The notes: a model not told the origin generated them from the letters alone. 52,121 nucleotides of DNA from a bacterium (GCA_021796415.1 JAJYJC010000005.1:1-52121); one strand, 5' to 3'; positions 1 to 8,756 are shown, counted from the first letter of the stretch. Translations and numbers: made by a program.

Positions 1-93
1 TATTTGCACTTCAAATCCTTCAAGCTGGAACTTTCGCTTGTACATCTCAACAAGTTGGATGTCATCTTCGGCAAGAAGAATTTTATAAGCCAT
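1..93 (-). CDS. Response regulator, N-terminal receiver fragment
   Basis: The reverse strand reads ATG GCT TAT AAA ATT CTT CTT GCC GAA GAT GAC from position 93 and runs off the window edge after 31 codons. The start MAYKILLAEDD is the first strand and acidic cluster of a CheY-like receiver domain, where the E-D-D residues bind Mg2+ beside the phospho-acceptor Asp, which lies beyond the edge. It would be the cytoplasmic output partner of a histidine kinase. The output domain cannot be seen. A good promoter lies just upstream. The family is clear, the rest unknown. Confidence 0.8.
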   Translation of the reverse strand, partial: MAYKILLAEDDIQLVEMYKRKFQLEGFEVQI

Positions 94-115
94 GATGCTC
101 GTATTAGTGATTCTG

Positions 116-144
116 ATATTATGATTAATTTGCGCGCGTGTCAA
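116..144 (-). promoter_or_regulatory. Sigma-70-type promoter of the response regulator
   Basis: On the reverse strand TTGACA (144-139) is followed after exactly 17 bases by TAATAT (121-116). A transcript starting near 109 would give a leader of about 16 bases before the ATG at 93. Confidence 0.65.
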
Positions 145-235
145 TTGGGTAATTATTTTTTAAAAAAATTTCTTGTTTGCAGAGGCATTTTATGATAAAA
201 TCTTTACCGTTCGTTAGCTCCACTCTGATCTTTCT

Positions 236-294
236 GTCATTCCCGCGCAGGCGGGAATCCGGGTTGAATAGATTCCCGCCTGCGCGGGAATGAC
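236..294. repeat. Dispersed palindromic repeat, perfect 24-bp arms
   Basis: Bases 236-259 and 271-294 are exact reverse complements (GTCATTCCCGCGCAGGCGGG and its mirror), separated by 11 bases. Shorter or diverged relatives of the GTCATTC...GAATGAC unit recur across the window, for example at 4808-4877, 37172-37215, 39937-40037, 41075-41136 and 45524-45585. Confidence 0.85.
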
Positions 295-370
295 TTTGGG
301 GTAGTTGGAATGGCAAGATGTTAAGCCTAGTTATTCAATTAGAGATCGTGTAGTTGCTTGAATTGTTGTG

Positions 371-2125
371 ATGAAAAATCTGAGAAAATTATATCAAATA
401 ATGAAATCGCTGAAGTGGGTGATGCTGTCACTCTCTGTTTTAGCTATTGTTGAGGCGCTAGTTGGAGCTGCTGCCCCCTTGGTTTACAAGCAAATCATAA
501 ATAACATTACAGGCATCGTTTCAAAATCTATCGGCAGGCAGCAAGGAATCGAAAACGGTATAGTAATCGGCGCCATTCTTTTCATAATGTTTTTAATTTA
601 CACATTTATAAATATCACGAAGAATTATTTGGCTCCCAAGCTTGAGGCGGGCGCTCAGAGCATACTTCGTGACAGGATTTTTAAGCATTTGACTGAGCTT
701 TCTCTTGATTTCTATGAAAAGGAGAGAGTAGGTTCGATGATGGCCACTTTTAACCGCGGTATCTCGAGAGCCGGTTCGCTGCTTAGCCAGATATCAAACT
801 GGGTTGCGGCTCAAATGATTCAAGCTTTATTTGCTCTTATAATGATGTTTATCATCGACCCTATTGCCGGTGGCATTATCCTTGTTTCAGCATGCATTTT
901 CCTCACAAGTACTATCAGGCTTGTCAAAAAGATCAATCCAATGCATCTAAAGGTCAATGAGGAATATGACAAGATCGGAGGCCAGACTTATGAAGTGGCT
1001 GCCGGCATACATACTGTCAAATCATTTGTTCAGGAAGACAACGAGACGAAACTTTTCAGGAAAAAGAACAGAAAATGGACAGACCTAAATGTAGCTCGCG
1101 GCAAGAAGAGGGCGGCGTTCGTCTTGGGCCGATACGGCGTCATGGACTTTGCCAGGGTGGTCATTTTGACCATGGCAGCATTCAAAGCGCTGTATGGGCA
1201 GATAACTCCGGGCGATGTCCTTCTCTACGTGACCTACATCAATTTTATCATCTGGCCGATTGGCAACTTGACATGGTTGTATGACGACGCTCAAGAAGCG
1301 ATGAAATCCATCGAAGATGTCTTGGATTTCCTTGAAATAAAGCCGAAGGTTGTCGACAAGGCAAATGCCAAGAGAATCAAAAAAGTAAAAGGAAAAGTTG
1401 AGTTCAAAAATGTTGGATTTGCCTACAATGGCGGGAGAAAAGTCCTGCATAATGTTTGTTTTGCGGCAGATCCCGGCCAGTCTGTAGCTCTTGTCGGGCC
1501 TTCAGGGACAGGCAAATCCACCATTGCCAAGCTTTTGGGCAGGTTCTACGACGTAAGCGAGGGACAGATTTTAATTGACGGCAAGGATATCCGTGATGTG
1601 ACGCAGAAATCCTTGAGGGATAATATCGGCGTCGTTCAGCAGGAAACCATGCTTTTTAATGATTCTGTCAAAGAGAACATAAAGTACGGCACCCCGAAAG
1701 CTTCAATGAAAGAAATTAAAGAAGCAGCAAAGGCTGCCAACATTCACACCTTTATCATGAGCTTGCCTCACGGTTATGACACGATTGTCGGTGAGAGGGG
1801 TATCAAGCTTTCCGGCGGCGAAAAGCAAAGAGTGGCCATAGCTCGCGCCCTTCTCAAAAATCCGCCGATTCTCATTCTGGATGAAGCCACTTCTCATCTT
1901 GACTCAAAATCCGAGCAGCTCGTTCAGGAAGCTATCTGGAGAGTGATCAAGGGCAGGACCACCATCATCATTGCCCATCGGCTAGCGACTGTTATGGAAG
2001 CTGACAAGATCATCGTTCTGGAAAAGGGGCGAATAGTTGAGGAAGATACTCACAAAGAACTCGTCGAAGCCGGCGGGCTGTATTCAGAATTGTTCAGAAT
2101 CCAGTCCGGTGCTATGCTTGAGTAA
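371..2125 (+). CDS. ABC exporter, fused membrane and ATPase half-transporter
   Basis: This 584-585 residue protein has the standard layout of a homodimeric type IV ABC exporter (MsbA/LmrA-like). The N-terminal half carries about six membrane helices, the first in residues 15-40. The C-terminal half is the nucleotide-binding domain, with Walker A GPSGTGKS near residue 377, signature LSGGEKQR near 481, Walker B ILILDEA near 501 and the switch histidine in AHRL near 537. GTG at 368 is directly followed by ATG at 371, and either could start. The substrate cannot be told from the sequence. Lipid or drug export is usual for the family. It appears to be a single-gene unit. Confidence 0.93.
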   Translation: MKNLRKLYQIMKSLKWVMLSLSVLAIVEALVGAAAPLVYKQIINNITGIVSKSIGRQQGIENGIVIGAILFIMFLIYTFINITKNYLAPKLEAGAQSILRDRIFKHLTELSLDFYEKERVGSMMATFNRGISRAGSLLSQISNWVAAQMIQALFALIMMFIIDPIAGGIILVSACIFLTSTIRLVKKINPMHLKVNEEYDKIGGQTYEVAAGIHTVKSFVQEDNETKLFRKKNRKWTDLNVARGKKRAAFVLGRYGVMDFARVVILTMAAFKALYGQITPGDVLLYVTYINFIIWPIGNLTWLYDDAQEAMKSIEDVLDFLEIKPKVVDKANAKRIKKVKGKVEFKNVGFAYNGGRKVLHNVCFAADPGQSVALVGPSGTGKSTIAKLLGRFYDVSEGQILIDGKDIRDVTQKSLRDNIGVVQQETMLFNDSVKENIKYGTPKASMKEIKEAAKAANIHTFIMSLPHGYDTIVGERGIKLSGGEKQRVAIARALLKNPPILILDEATSHLDSKSEQLVQEAIWRVIKGRTTIIIAHRLATVMEADKIIVLEKGRIVEEDTHKELVEAGGLYSELFRIQSGAMLE

Positions 2126-2132
2126 TTATAAT

Positions 2133-2170
2133 CATGTCAACACCTGGTGTCGACACCAGGTGTTGACATG
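2133..2170. repeat. Perfect 38-bp palindrome, upstream of transposase
   Basis: The sequence around CACCTGGTGTCGACACCAGG is a perfect 38-bp palindrome. A copy sharing the 22-bp core and the whole right arm lies at 2869-2902, directly after the transposase gene. Similarity continues past the arm in both copies (GACATGA followed within a few bases by TAGGA), so the repeated unit is a little longer than the palindrome. Confidence 0.9.
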
Positions 2171-2197
2171 AAAAACTAGGAAGTTTAATATCGGTGT

Positions 2198-2866
2198 ATG
2201 CCTTATAGAAAAACAAATTTTGTTAATGGTAATTTTTATCATGTTATCAATCGTGGTGTAAACCATGATGCGATTTTTAAGGATGAAAAAGATTACCGGC
2301 GTTTTTTAGACTCAACTAATTTTTCAAGATTTGATTCAGAAGTTCAGTTCTCCTATTTTAATAGGATTTCCGAAAAAGCAAGGGGTGAAATGTTGGAGAG
2401 ATTTGAAAAAACAAAAGGTCCTTTAGTTGATATTTTGGTTTTTAGTTTGATGCCAAACCATTACCATTACCTAATGAGACAACTTTTGGATGGTGGAGTG
2501 CAAACGTTTATGAGGAATTTTCAGAATAGCTATGCGAAATTCTTTAATATCAAACACGAAAGAATCGGCCCTTTGTTTCAATCAGCTTTTAGGGCTACAC
2601 CAATTGAAAGCGAGGAACAGCTAGTTCACACCTCAAGATATATTCATTTAAACCAAGTCTCCTCGTCACTAGTGGAAATAACAGATCTGGAAAAATATCC
2701 TTGGACTTCTTTTCCTGAATATTTAGGCAAAAAAAGATATAACTTCGTAAATACCAAACCAATATTAGAATTCTTTGATGGCGATAGGATTAAATATAAA
2801 AAATTTGTTTTTGAGCAAGCTGATAATCAGAAAGAATTGCAAATTATAAAAAATCAATTAAACTAA
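2198..2866 (+). CDS. REP-associated tyrosine transposase (Y1, TnpA_REP/RAYT family)
   Basis: This 222-residue protein has the single-stranded DNA transposase fold of the IS200/RAYT group. It opens with FYHVINRGVN. The HUH motif is seen as MPNHYHYL near residues 84-91, and the likely nucleophilic tyrosine is in NSYAKFFN near residue 112, followed by IGPLFQSAFRA. RAYT proteins nick and join single-stranded REP palindromes, and this gene lies between two copies of one palindrome (2133-2170 and 2869-2902), which fits. The start ATG at 2198 follows the left palindrome by 27 bases. It is intact, with no sign of decay. Confidence 0.92.
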   Translation: MPYRKTNFVNGNFYHVINRGVNHDAIFKDEKDYRRFLDSTNFSRFDSEVQFSYFNRISEKARGEMLERFEKTKGPLVDILVFSLMPNHYHYLMRQLLDGGVQTFMRNFQNSYAKFFNIKHERIGPLFQSAFRATPIESEEQLVHTSRYIHLNQVSSSLVEITDLEKYPWTSFPEYLGKKRYNFVNTKPILEFFDGDRIKYKKFVFEQADNQKELQIIKNQLN

Positions 2867-2868
2867 TA

Positions 2869-2902
2869 CTGACACCTGGTGTCGACACCAGGTGTTGACA
2901 TG
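2869..2902. repeat. Second copy of the transposase-flanking palindrome
   Basis: The 22-bp core CACCTGGTGTCGACACCAGG (plus two bases) at 2873-2894 and the right arm TTGACATG match the copy at 2133-2170. The left outer arm is diverged. It ends 11 bases before the rdgB start codon, so it forms most of that gene's leader. Confidence 0.88.
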
Positions 2903-2913
2903 AGAAAAATAGG

Positions 2914-3459
2914 ATGAAGATAGGGTATTTTGCCACAGGCAATGAAAACAAACTCAGGGAATTTAATCAAATTCTCGGCTTGGAATTGGAACAGATTGAT
3001 CTGGATTTGCTGGAACCTCAAGGAATTGCTGTTTTAGAAATTGTTAAAGAAAAGGCGCGTGATGCATACGAAAAAACGGGCAAGCCGGTACTGGTAGAAG
3101 ACACCGGCCTAGAATTTTCGGCTTGGAATGGCTTGCCCGGTGCACTTATCAAGTGGTTTCTTGATTCGGTTGGCAACGAAGGTATCCTGAAAATGATGGT
3201 CAAAGAGGATGACAGGCAGGCCAAAGCAAAAACGGCGGTTGGTTTTTATGATGGCAAAAAATGTCACGTATTTTTAGGCGAGGTGGAGGGAGAAATTCCG
3301 ACAGAAATTCGCGGCGTGAGCGGCTTTGGCTGGGATCCGATATTTATCCCTGATGGCTACCAGAAGAGCTTTGCCGAGATGGAATCATCTGAAAAAAATG
3401 AGGTTTCAATGCGCAAATTAGCACTTGAAAAATTAAAGTTAAGCATGGAAATCAAATGA
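2914..3459 (+). CDS. rdgB: Non-canonical purine NTP pyrophosphatase (RdgB/HAM1)
   Basis: The protein (181 residues) hydrolyses dITP, XTP and similar deaminated nucleotides to the monophosphate, keeping them out of DNA and RNA. Family hallmarks are visible: FATGNENKLREF at the N terminus, EDTGLEFSAWNGLPG in the middle, and GFGWDPIFIPDG followed by KSFAEM near the C terminus. Length is close to the usual 190-200. The stop codon overlaps the next start (ATGA at 3456-3459), so the methyltransferase is probably translationally coupled. The leader is occupied by the transposon-type palindrome. Confidence 0.93.
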   Translation: MKIGYFATGNENKLREFNQILGLELEQIDLDLLEPQGIAVLEIVKEKARDAYEKTGKPVLVEDTGLEFSAWNGLPGALIKWFLDSVGNEGILKMMVKEDDRQAKAKTAVGFYDGKKCHVFLGEVEGEIPTEIRGVSGFGWDPIFIPDGYQKSFAEMESSEKNEVSMRKLALEKLKLSMEIK

Positions 3460-4277
3460 CAAACAATAAGGGTTCGTATAGAGGCAGCAAAAAGATTAAA
3501 GACGAAGCTAGGCGCCTAAACCTCATATCAGAAATAGCAAACGAAGAGGCAGAGCGAGTGTTGCTTAACATGAAGAACTCTGGTTTTAGCCCTCGGGTAA
3601 TTTGTGATTTCGGATGCGGAACAGGTGATGCGTTTAGCGTTCTGCAGAAAGTCTTTCCGAGATCTCGGATATTTGGAGTAGACCAGTCAGAGACAGCAGC
3701 TTCACTGGCAAAAGAAAATAATAAGGATGTACAGGTATTTAAAAAAGACATGAATCTAGATGGCGCTTTTGATGAAATAGGACAGCAAACAGGGCCGATA
3801 GACCTTGCTTTTTTCCGAAACGTTTTATTGCACATACCCAAACCATCAATGGCTTTAGAAAAAGCAAAAGAACAGGTTAAAAAGAATGGTTTCTTGTTTG
3901 CCCAGGAACCAGACTGGAGTAAAGCAGAGGGAAACTGGCAAGAATTCTCGGTTTTTGTTAATGCTATAACCAAGATGATGCAATCTGTCAAAATAAATCC
4001 TTATATTGGTCGGGATATGGAAGGGGTATTTAAAAATTTAGATCTAAAAGACGTTGAGGTCGATGTTTCTAGGCGAAAGGTAATACCCAAAGATACCACG
4101 TGGGAGATTCTCTATTATTTGCTTGAGGTGGCAGGTGAAGGCATAGATCCGTACCTGCAGGAGAGAGGTATTAAAAGTAGAAAAGAGATGAAACAAAGGA
4201 TGGAAGTTGTGAGAGGAGCTAAAGGCAACTATTACTATACACCGGCATGGTTTATAGCGACTGGCCGTGTTGTTTAA
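3456..4277 (+). CDS. Class I SAM-dependent methyltransferase, substrate unknown
   Basis: This 273-residue protein contains the Rossmann motif I VICDFGCGTGDAF near residues 48-60, an acidic residue after strand 2 in IFGVDQSE, and a motif-IV-like stretch DLAFFRNVLLHIP. This is the SAM-binding half of a methyltransferase of the UbiE/Methyltransf_11 type. The C-terminal 100 residues carry no motif I recognise. It overlaps rdgB by four bases and shares its transcript. The family is sure, the methyl acceptor unknown. Confidence 0.85.
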   Translation: MTNNKGSYRGSKKIKDEARRLNLISEIANEEAERVLLNMKNSGFSPRVICDFGCGTGDAFSVLQKVFPRSRIFGVDQSETAASLAKENNKDVQVFKKDMNLDGAFDEIGQQTGPIDLAFFRNVLLHIPKPSMALEKAKEQVKKNGFLFAQEPDWSKAEGNWQEFSVFVNAITKMMQSVKINPYIGRDMEGVFKNLDLKDVEVDVSRRKVIPKDTTWEILYYLLEVAGEGIDPYLQERGIKSRKEMKQRMEVVRGAKGNYYYTPAWFIATGRVV

Positions 4278-4288
4278 GCGCCAGGATT

Positions 4289-4711
4289 TTAAAAATGAAT
4301 TTTTTCTTCTCTAAGGTAATCTTTGAGGTCTTGGTGTGTTAGGATTTTGGCCGCTTCTTCTGTTGATACCCATTTTAAACCGTCGTGTTTAAACTCCGGG
4401 GTAAGGTGTCCGTCTAAAATTTTTGCCAAAAACATGTGCTGCGTGACATGGTGCACCTTGCCGGTTTGCTCAAATTCGTAGTTTATATCGGGCAGTTTCT
4501 CAATTAACTCCACGTCAAATCCGGTTTCTTCCTTTAGCTCGCGAATGGCGGTCATCTCTGGGGTTTCTCCGTCTTCCATGTCGCCCTTAGGAAAAGTCCA
4601 GTCGTCGTAGCCGCGGGCACGGTACTCAAGCAATACCTCCTCCATACCATTATTGTCTCGAATTAGCACTGCCCCGGCTTTCTCTAGATTAGTTTTGGTG
4701 TATTCCTTCAT
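4289..4711 (-). CDS. NUDIX hydrolase, Ap4A-type
   Basis: The 140-residue protein has a complete Nudix box, GDMEDGETPEMTAIRELKEE followed by TGF, at about residues 43-65, matching the GX5EX7REUXEEXGU pattern. The preceding WTFPKG and the compact single-domain length fit MutT/Ap4A-hydrolase-like enzymes that cleave nucleoside diphosphates linked to another group. The gene converges on the methyltransferase with 11 bases between stops. The true substrate cannot be deduced. Confidence 0.9.
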   Translation of the reverse strand: MKEYTKTNLEKAGAVLIRDNNGMEEVLLEYRARGYDDWTFPKGDMEDGETPEMTAIRELKEETGFDVELIEKLPDINYEFEQTGKVHHVTQHMFLAKILDGHLTPEFKHDGLKWVSTEEAAKILTHQDLKDYLREEKIHF

Positions 4712-4807
4712 GATTCAAATTATATCATAACCATGGAATTAAAAACTTCCAGGCAGATTATTTTAACGGTAAATCGTAAACCTAAATGAAAGCCCATACT
4801 CAGGGAG

Positions 4808-4877
4808 GATTCTGGGTAAGCAGAATGACAGTATACTAAGTTTCTCCCCAGTTCGTCATTCTGGCTTGCCCAGAATC
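4808..4877. repeat. Dispersed inverted repeat of the GATTCTGG...CCAGAATC type
   Basis: GATTCTGGGTAAGCAGAATG (4808-) and GTCATTCTGGCTTGCCCAGA (4855-) are near-perfect inverted arms around a 25-base spacer. This lies in the 250-base gap between the NUDIX gene and the membrane protein. I see nothing else in that gap. Confidence 0.8.
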
Positions 4878-4964
4878 TTTTATCCCATATGAATTCTGTC
4901 TGGTTTTTGTTAAATTTGTTGGTCTACCCTTGTTTTGTGCTGGAAAGGTGTTACTATAAGCGTA

Positions 4965-6071
4965 ATGGCAAAAGCGATTTCCATAATCTTTACAATTATT
5001 TTACTTCCGACCTTTTTTGTTTGCCTGTTTTTAATTTCTTTAAAATTCACTATTTTTAATCCCGGATTTATCAAAAATGAGCTGAAAAGCCACAACGCCT
5101 ACACCGTAATTCACAATAACTTTTCTGAGATAGGAACGAGTATCATTGGCGGAGATGGAAAGGATGCAAACGGCGCGCCGGTTGCCGGAGCGGAAAATGC
5201 AAATCCTTTTAGCCAAGCAGACACAATAGCTTTTGCCCAAAACGTCTTAACGCCCCAACTTATGCAGAAAGAAACCGAATCGTTCATTGATTCGGTTTGG
5301 CCGTGGCTTTTTTCCGGGAAAAAGCTGGCGCCTGTTGCTACCGGAGATCTGAAGGACAATATTTACAATGGTATCATGGCGCAGTTTAGGGCAAAGTACA
5401 GCGCTTTACCGGTTTGCTCTTATCCCGGCCAGTTTACCATGAATCTTGGAACTTGCAGGATTGCCGGCGTTAGTTTTGACGACCTGGTTAAACAGGCGCA
5501 GATGCAGAAGTTTGGCAATACCACTATGCCGCTTTTTGCCGTAAACAGTATCTCTGATAACTTTAACATTTCCCAAGCGGCTTCAAATAATCCCAAGCTC
5601 GGAAACAGTTTTCAGAATCTTTCAGGTGCACAGAGCTGGTTGTCACCCATTACGAAGAACTTTTATTTCATCCCGGCTGTACTCTTAATTATCTTGTTGC
5701 TTCTGGCCCGGCTGTTTGCCGGCGCATGGAAGAAAACACCAATGATTTTCGGGATATATTTGATCATCATAACCGGATTGTTCTATCTGATAAGCTTTTT
5801 GGAAACGAAATTTGGATTTTCGTGGCTCATAAACTTTGCAGATAGCAAAATTACTGCTCTTCCAAATATCAAAACACAGCTAGTAATTCCCATGGTGCGT
5901 GACATCGCCGCAAAGGTGGAGAGAATGAATCTTGAGATTATGATCATAGCTATCATTATCGGCATTATATTAATTTCAGGTAATGTTGTACTCAAGAAGT
6001 TTTTTGAAAAAAAAGCAAATGACATAGGTAAGCCTGCGCTGACAGAGACGACAAATTCGAAAAAAGAATAG
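4965..6071 (+). CDS. Conserved membrane protein, four predicted helices
   Basis: I do not recognise the family. From ATG at 4965 the protein is 368 residues: one N-terminal helix (AISIIFTIILLPTFFVCLFL), about 200 residues predicted outside the membrane, then three helices near residues 230-250, 260-280 and 330-350, ending in a charged tail. A TTG at 4935 would add ten residues without a better ribosome site, so I prefer 4965. The architecture suggests a cell-surface domain held by membrane segments. It appears monocistronic. Confidence 0.7.
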   Translation: MAKAISIIFTIILLPTFFVCLFLISLKFTIFNPGFIKNELKSHNAYTVIHNNFSEIGTSIIGGDGKDANGAPVAGAENANPFSQADTIAFAQNVLTPQLMQKETESFIDSVWPWLFSGKKLAPVATGDLKDNIYNGIMAQFRAKYSALPVCSYPGQFTMNLGTCRIAGVSFDDLVKQAQMQKFGNTTMPLFAVNSISDNFNISQAASNNPKLGNSFQNLSGAQSWLSPITKNFYFIPAVLLIILLLLARLFAGAWKKTPMIFGIYLIIITGLFYLISFLETKFGFSWLINFADSKITALPNIKTQLVIPMVRDIAAKVERMNLEIMIIAIIIGIILISGNVVLKKFFEKKANDIGKPALTETTNSKKE

Positions 6072-6148
6072 AGTGCTTGAGTAAACCTTACAAGCAGAAT
6101 AATCCATGTTATCATAGACAATAAGTCAAATATCCAGGAGGAATCAAA

Positions 6149-6244
6149 ATAGAAACAAAAATCGATAATGTCATACTGGCCGCAACTAGTTTATTATATG
6201 GTTCAAAGCTTGTTTTAGTGTTAGCATATTACAGTAGAGGTTAG
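6149..6244 (+). CDS. Possible 31-codon leader ORF with AUA start
   Basis: A perfect AGGAGG (6136-6141) has no ATG, GTG or TTG at normal distance, but an ATA at 6149 sits seven bases after it and opens 31 codons ending in TAG at 6242-6244, one base before the ATG of the next gene. The peptide begins ETKIDNVILAATSLLYG and is mostly hydrophobic. infC in this window also appears to start with ATA, so AUA initiation is credible here. Another reading is a 16-codon ORF from ATG at 6168. It may couple or gate translation of the cassette, or be a small membrane or signal peptide. This is inference. Confidence 0.4.
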   Translation: METKIDNVILAATSLLYGSKLVLVLAYYSRG

Positions 6245-6245
6245 C

Positions 6246-7706
6246 ATGGCATCCAGGAAAACAATGAATCAAAACACAGAAAATATAAAAAGCGCAATAC
6301 AGCTCTTTCGTGAAGCTGCCCAAAGAGTACCTGCGTACAAGGATTTTTTGAAACAGAACAAGGTTAATCCTGACGAGGTGGTATCAGGTAAAGACTTTGA
6401 GCGGGTTCCGCCGGTAGACAAGAAGAATTACCTAAGAAAGTATTCATTAAAAGACTTGTGCTGGGATGGCTCATTAAATAAACCGCTGGTTTTTACCTCA
6501 ACATCCGGCTCAACAGGGAAGCCTTTTTACTTTGCAAGGAATGAATCGATAGATTTGCAAAGCGCCATGATATATGAGTCTTTCTTGAAGCAAAATGTTC
6601 TTAAAAATGGTGGCACAACTCTGATTATTGTTTGTTTTGGCATGGGTGTGTGGATTGGGGGGCTTATCGCTTACGAATCTTTAAGGATGTCGAGCTGTGA
6701 AAACAATTATCCGATTTCGATACTGACGCCGGGCATTAACAAAAAAGAGATATTTGAAGCGCTTCGAGAGCTGGCCCCAAACTTTAATCAAGTCGTTATG
6801 ATTGGTTATCCGCCCTTTATCAAAGATGTGATTGATGAGTCGTCCAGTATGGGTATTGACATCAAAGCGATGAATATCAAGTTAATTTTTGCCGCAGAAA
6901 TTTTTACCGAAAAATTTCGCGACTATATAGTAAAAAAAGCAGGGATAAAAAATACATATTTAGACATAATGCACATTTATGGCAGTGCCGACATAGGCAC
7001 CATGGCGTGGGAAACGGGCATTTCAACGCTCATTAAAAAGTTGGCATGCAAAGACAAAAACTTATTTTCATCCTTGTTTCCGGGGTTGGAAAACAAAACA
7101 CCGACGCTCGCCCAATATAACCCCCGATTCATTAACTTTGAAGAACAAAACGGCGAGATATTACTTACGGGCAATAACGTTGTCCCGTTGGTGCGCTACT
7201 CTATTGGAGACCGGGGGGGAGTTATGAGCTACTCCGAAGTAAGCAGGATATTTCAAGAGAATGGTTATGATCTCGAGAAGGAATTGCGTAAGGCATCTAT
7301 TGAGGGTCATGTCGAGAAGCTGCCCTTTGTCTATATTTATGAAAGGATCGATTTTGCGACAACTCTTTATGGGTTGCAGATTTTTCCAGAGATGATAAGA
7401 GATTCATTGTTGCATGATGCTGCCACAGAATTTTTAACGGGTAAGTTTACTTTATTGACGAAGTTCGACAACAAACAAAATCAATATTTGGAGATAAATG
7501 TGGAGCTCAAAAATAACGCAAAGCCTGACAGCGGCTTCAAGAGAATGCTGGCCAACAAAATAACATCTGATCTGTCTAAGAAAAGTTCAGAGTTCAGAGA
7601 ACTGCATGCCCATCTCAAGAAAAGGGCTGTGCCAAAGCTGGTTTTTTGGGATTTTAATGACCCCACATACTTTAAAGCGGGAATCAAGCAGAAGTGGGTT
7701 GCATAA
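6246..7706 (+). CDS. PaaK-like adenylate-forming enzyme (acyl-CoA ligase family)
   Basis: This 486-residue protein belongs to the phenylacetate-CoA ligase branch of the ANL superfamily, which activates a carboxylate as acyl-AMP. The phosphate-binding loop is TSTSGSTGKPF near residues 82-92. A second motif, HIYGSADIGTMAWETG, corresponds to the Y-G-x-x-E region, with D in place of the usual E. The C-terminal hinge region includes VRYSIGDRGG. AGAGG at 6235-6239 precedes the ATG by six bases. It leads a compact cassette with a nitroreductase, an E1-like protein and a sensor kinase, spaced 12, -8 and 4 bases apart. The substrate is unknown. Confidence 0.82.
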   Translation: MASRKTMNQNTENIKSAIQLFREAAQRVPAYKDFLKQNKVNPDEVVSGKDFERVPPVDKKNYLRKYSLKDLCWDGSLNKPLVFTSTSGSTGKPFYFARNESIDLQSAMIYESFLKQNVLKNGGTTLIIVCFGMGVWIGGLIAYESLRMSSCENNYPISILTPGINKKEIFEALRELAPNFNQVVMIGYPPFIKDVIDESSSMGIDIKAMNIKLIFAAEIFTEKFRDYIVKKAGIKNTYLDIMHIYGSADIGTMAWETGISTLIKKLACKDKNLFSSLFPGLENKTPTLAQYNPRFINFEEQNGEILLTGNNVVPLVRYSIGDRGGVMSYSEVSRIFQENGYDLEKELRKASIEGHVEKLPFVYIYERIDFATTLYGLQIFPEMIRDSLLHDAATEFLTGKFTLLTKFDNKQNQYLEINVELKNNAKPDSGFKRMLANKITSDLSKKSSEFRELHAHLKKRAVPKLVFWDFNDPTYFKAGIKQKWVA

Positions 7707-7718
7707 ATTTTATTTAAT

Positions 7719-8756
7719 ATGAATACCAAAACAGTCAACAAAAAATCTTTCAAGTTGCTTCCGGGTAAAGAAAAAATTAAAACTTTGCTGGAGTACGCCA
7801 CTTTAGCGCCTTCCACACACAACACGCAACCGTGGATTTTTAGCGTTGCCGAAAACTCCTGCAAAATCTATGTCAATCCCTCACTCTATTTGAGGGAGGC
7901 AGACAGGAAGGGCAGATACATAGCTATTAGCCTGGGATGCCTCATCGAAAATCTTGTTATAGCCGCAAAACATTATGGTTATTACCAGGATATTGAGTAT
8001 AATATCGCTCTGAAAAACATTAAACAATATAAGAAAGGCGACAAATTTCTAATCGCCGAGGTGTTTTTGGAGAATAATGGAGCCAAAGAAGAGAATAATG
8101 AACTATTTGACGCAATACCGAAGCGATTCAACGCAAGGGGCCCATTTGAAGAGAAAGCCCTGCCAAAACCGCTCAAAGACCAGCTTTGCGGCATAAAAAA
8201 AGAAATACCGGAAGTTGACATGACAATGGTTGCTGACAAAGAAAAGATACTCGAAATTGCCAGACTCACTGCAAAGGGGATGATGGCGGCCCATAAAAAC
8301 GTTAATTTTAGGAGAGAGCTTTCCGGTTGGGTCAGAAATGCTTTTTCCAGAAAGAGAGACGGCATGTCATGGAAATCTATGAGAATCCCAGCCCCCTTTG
8401 CCGGATTTATTTCTTACATGATTCGTTTTTTCAATATGGGACCGGTGTTAGGGAAGCTGAATTTCAAGAGCGTGGCTTCTGCTCAGGCTGTATGTGTTTT
8501 TGGGTCAGGTGAAAATATGTTTAGCTGGCTGCAGGTTGGGCGAGCCGCCGAAAAAGTTATGTTAAGCACATATGCAAAGGGCTTCAATACTTCTGTTTAT
8601 GTTGCGGCGATTGACATTGATTCTTTGAGAAAGAACCTAAAAAGTATCATTGATAGTGAGAGTGAGCCTCAATTTCTACTATGCCTAGGTTACATGGACC
8701 AAAAACATCCCAAAACGGCTCGCAAGGACATTAAGGAGGTTATTATAAATGAGTGA
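7719..8756 (+). CDS. Nitroreductase-family flavoprotein (Acg-like)
   Basis: The 345-residue protein begins with a typical FMN-binding nitroreductase segment, LLEYATLAPSTHNTQPWIF (residues about 24-42), and ends with the second nitroreductase half (GRAAEKVMLSTYAKGFNTSV). The long middle and overall length resemble the Acg-type or MoeY-associated nitroreductases rather than the short NfsB type. Its last eight bases overlap the start of the ThiF-like gene, so the two are coupled. In mycobacterial MoeY (Rv1355c), as I recall, a nitroreductase-like domain is fused to a ThiF domain, which supports a joint function here. Confidence 0.83.
   Translation: MNTKTVNKKSFKLLPGKEKIKTLLEYATLAPSTHNTQPWIFSVAENSCKIYVNPSLYLREADRKGRYIAISLGCLIENLVIAAKHYGYYQDIEYNIALKNIKQYKKGDKFLIAEVFLENNGAKEENNELFDAIPKRFNARGPFEEKALPKPLKDQLCGIKKEIPEVDMTMVADKEKILEIARLTAKGMMAAHKNVNFRRELSGWVRNAFSRKRDGMSWKSMRIPAPFAGFISYMIRFFNMGPVLGKLNFKSVASAQAVCVFGSGENMFSWLQVGRAAEKVMLSTYAKGFNTSVYVAAIDIDSLRKNLKSIIDSESEPQFLLCLGYMDQKHPKTARKDIKEVIINE

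Noticed and set aside
236-294. CRISPR array
   Set aside because: The repeats are single inverted units scattered in the genome, with no regular spacers and no cas genes in the window.
1085-1450. Long antisense reading frame within the ABC exporter gene
   Set aside because: It lies wholly inside a strongly supported gene in the opposite strand and has no protein family features.
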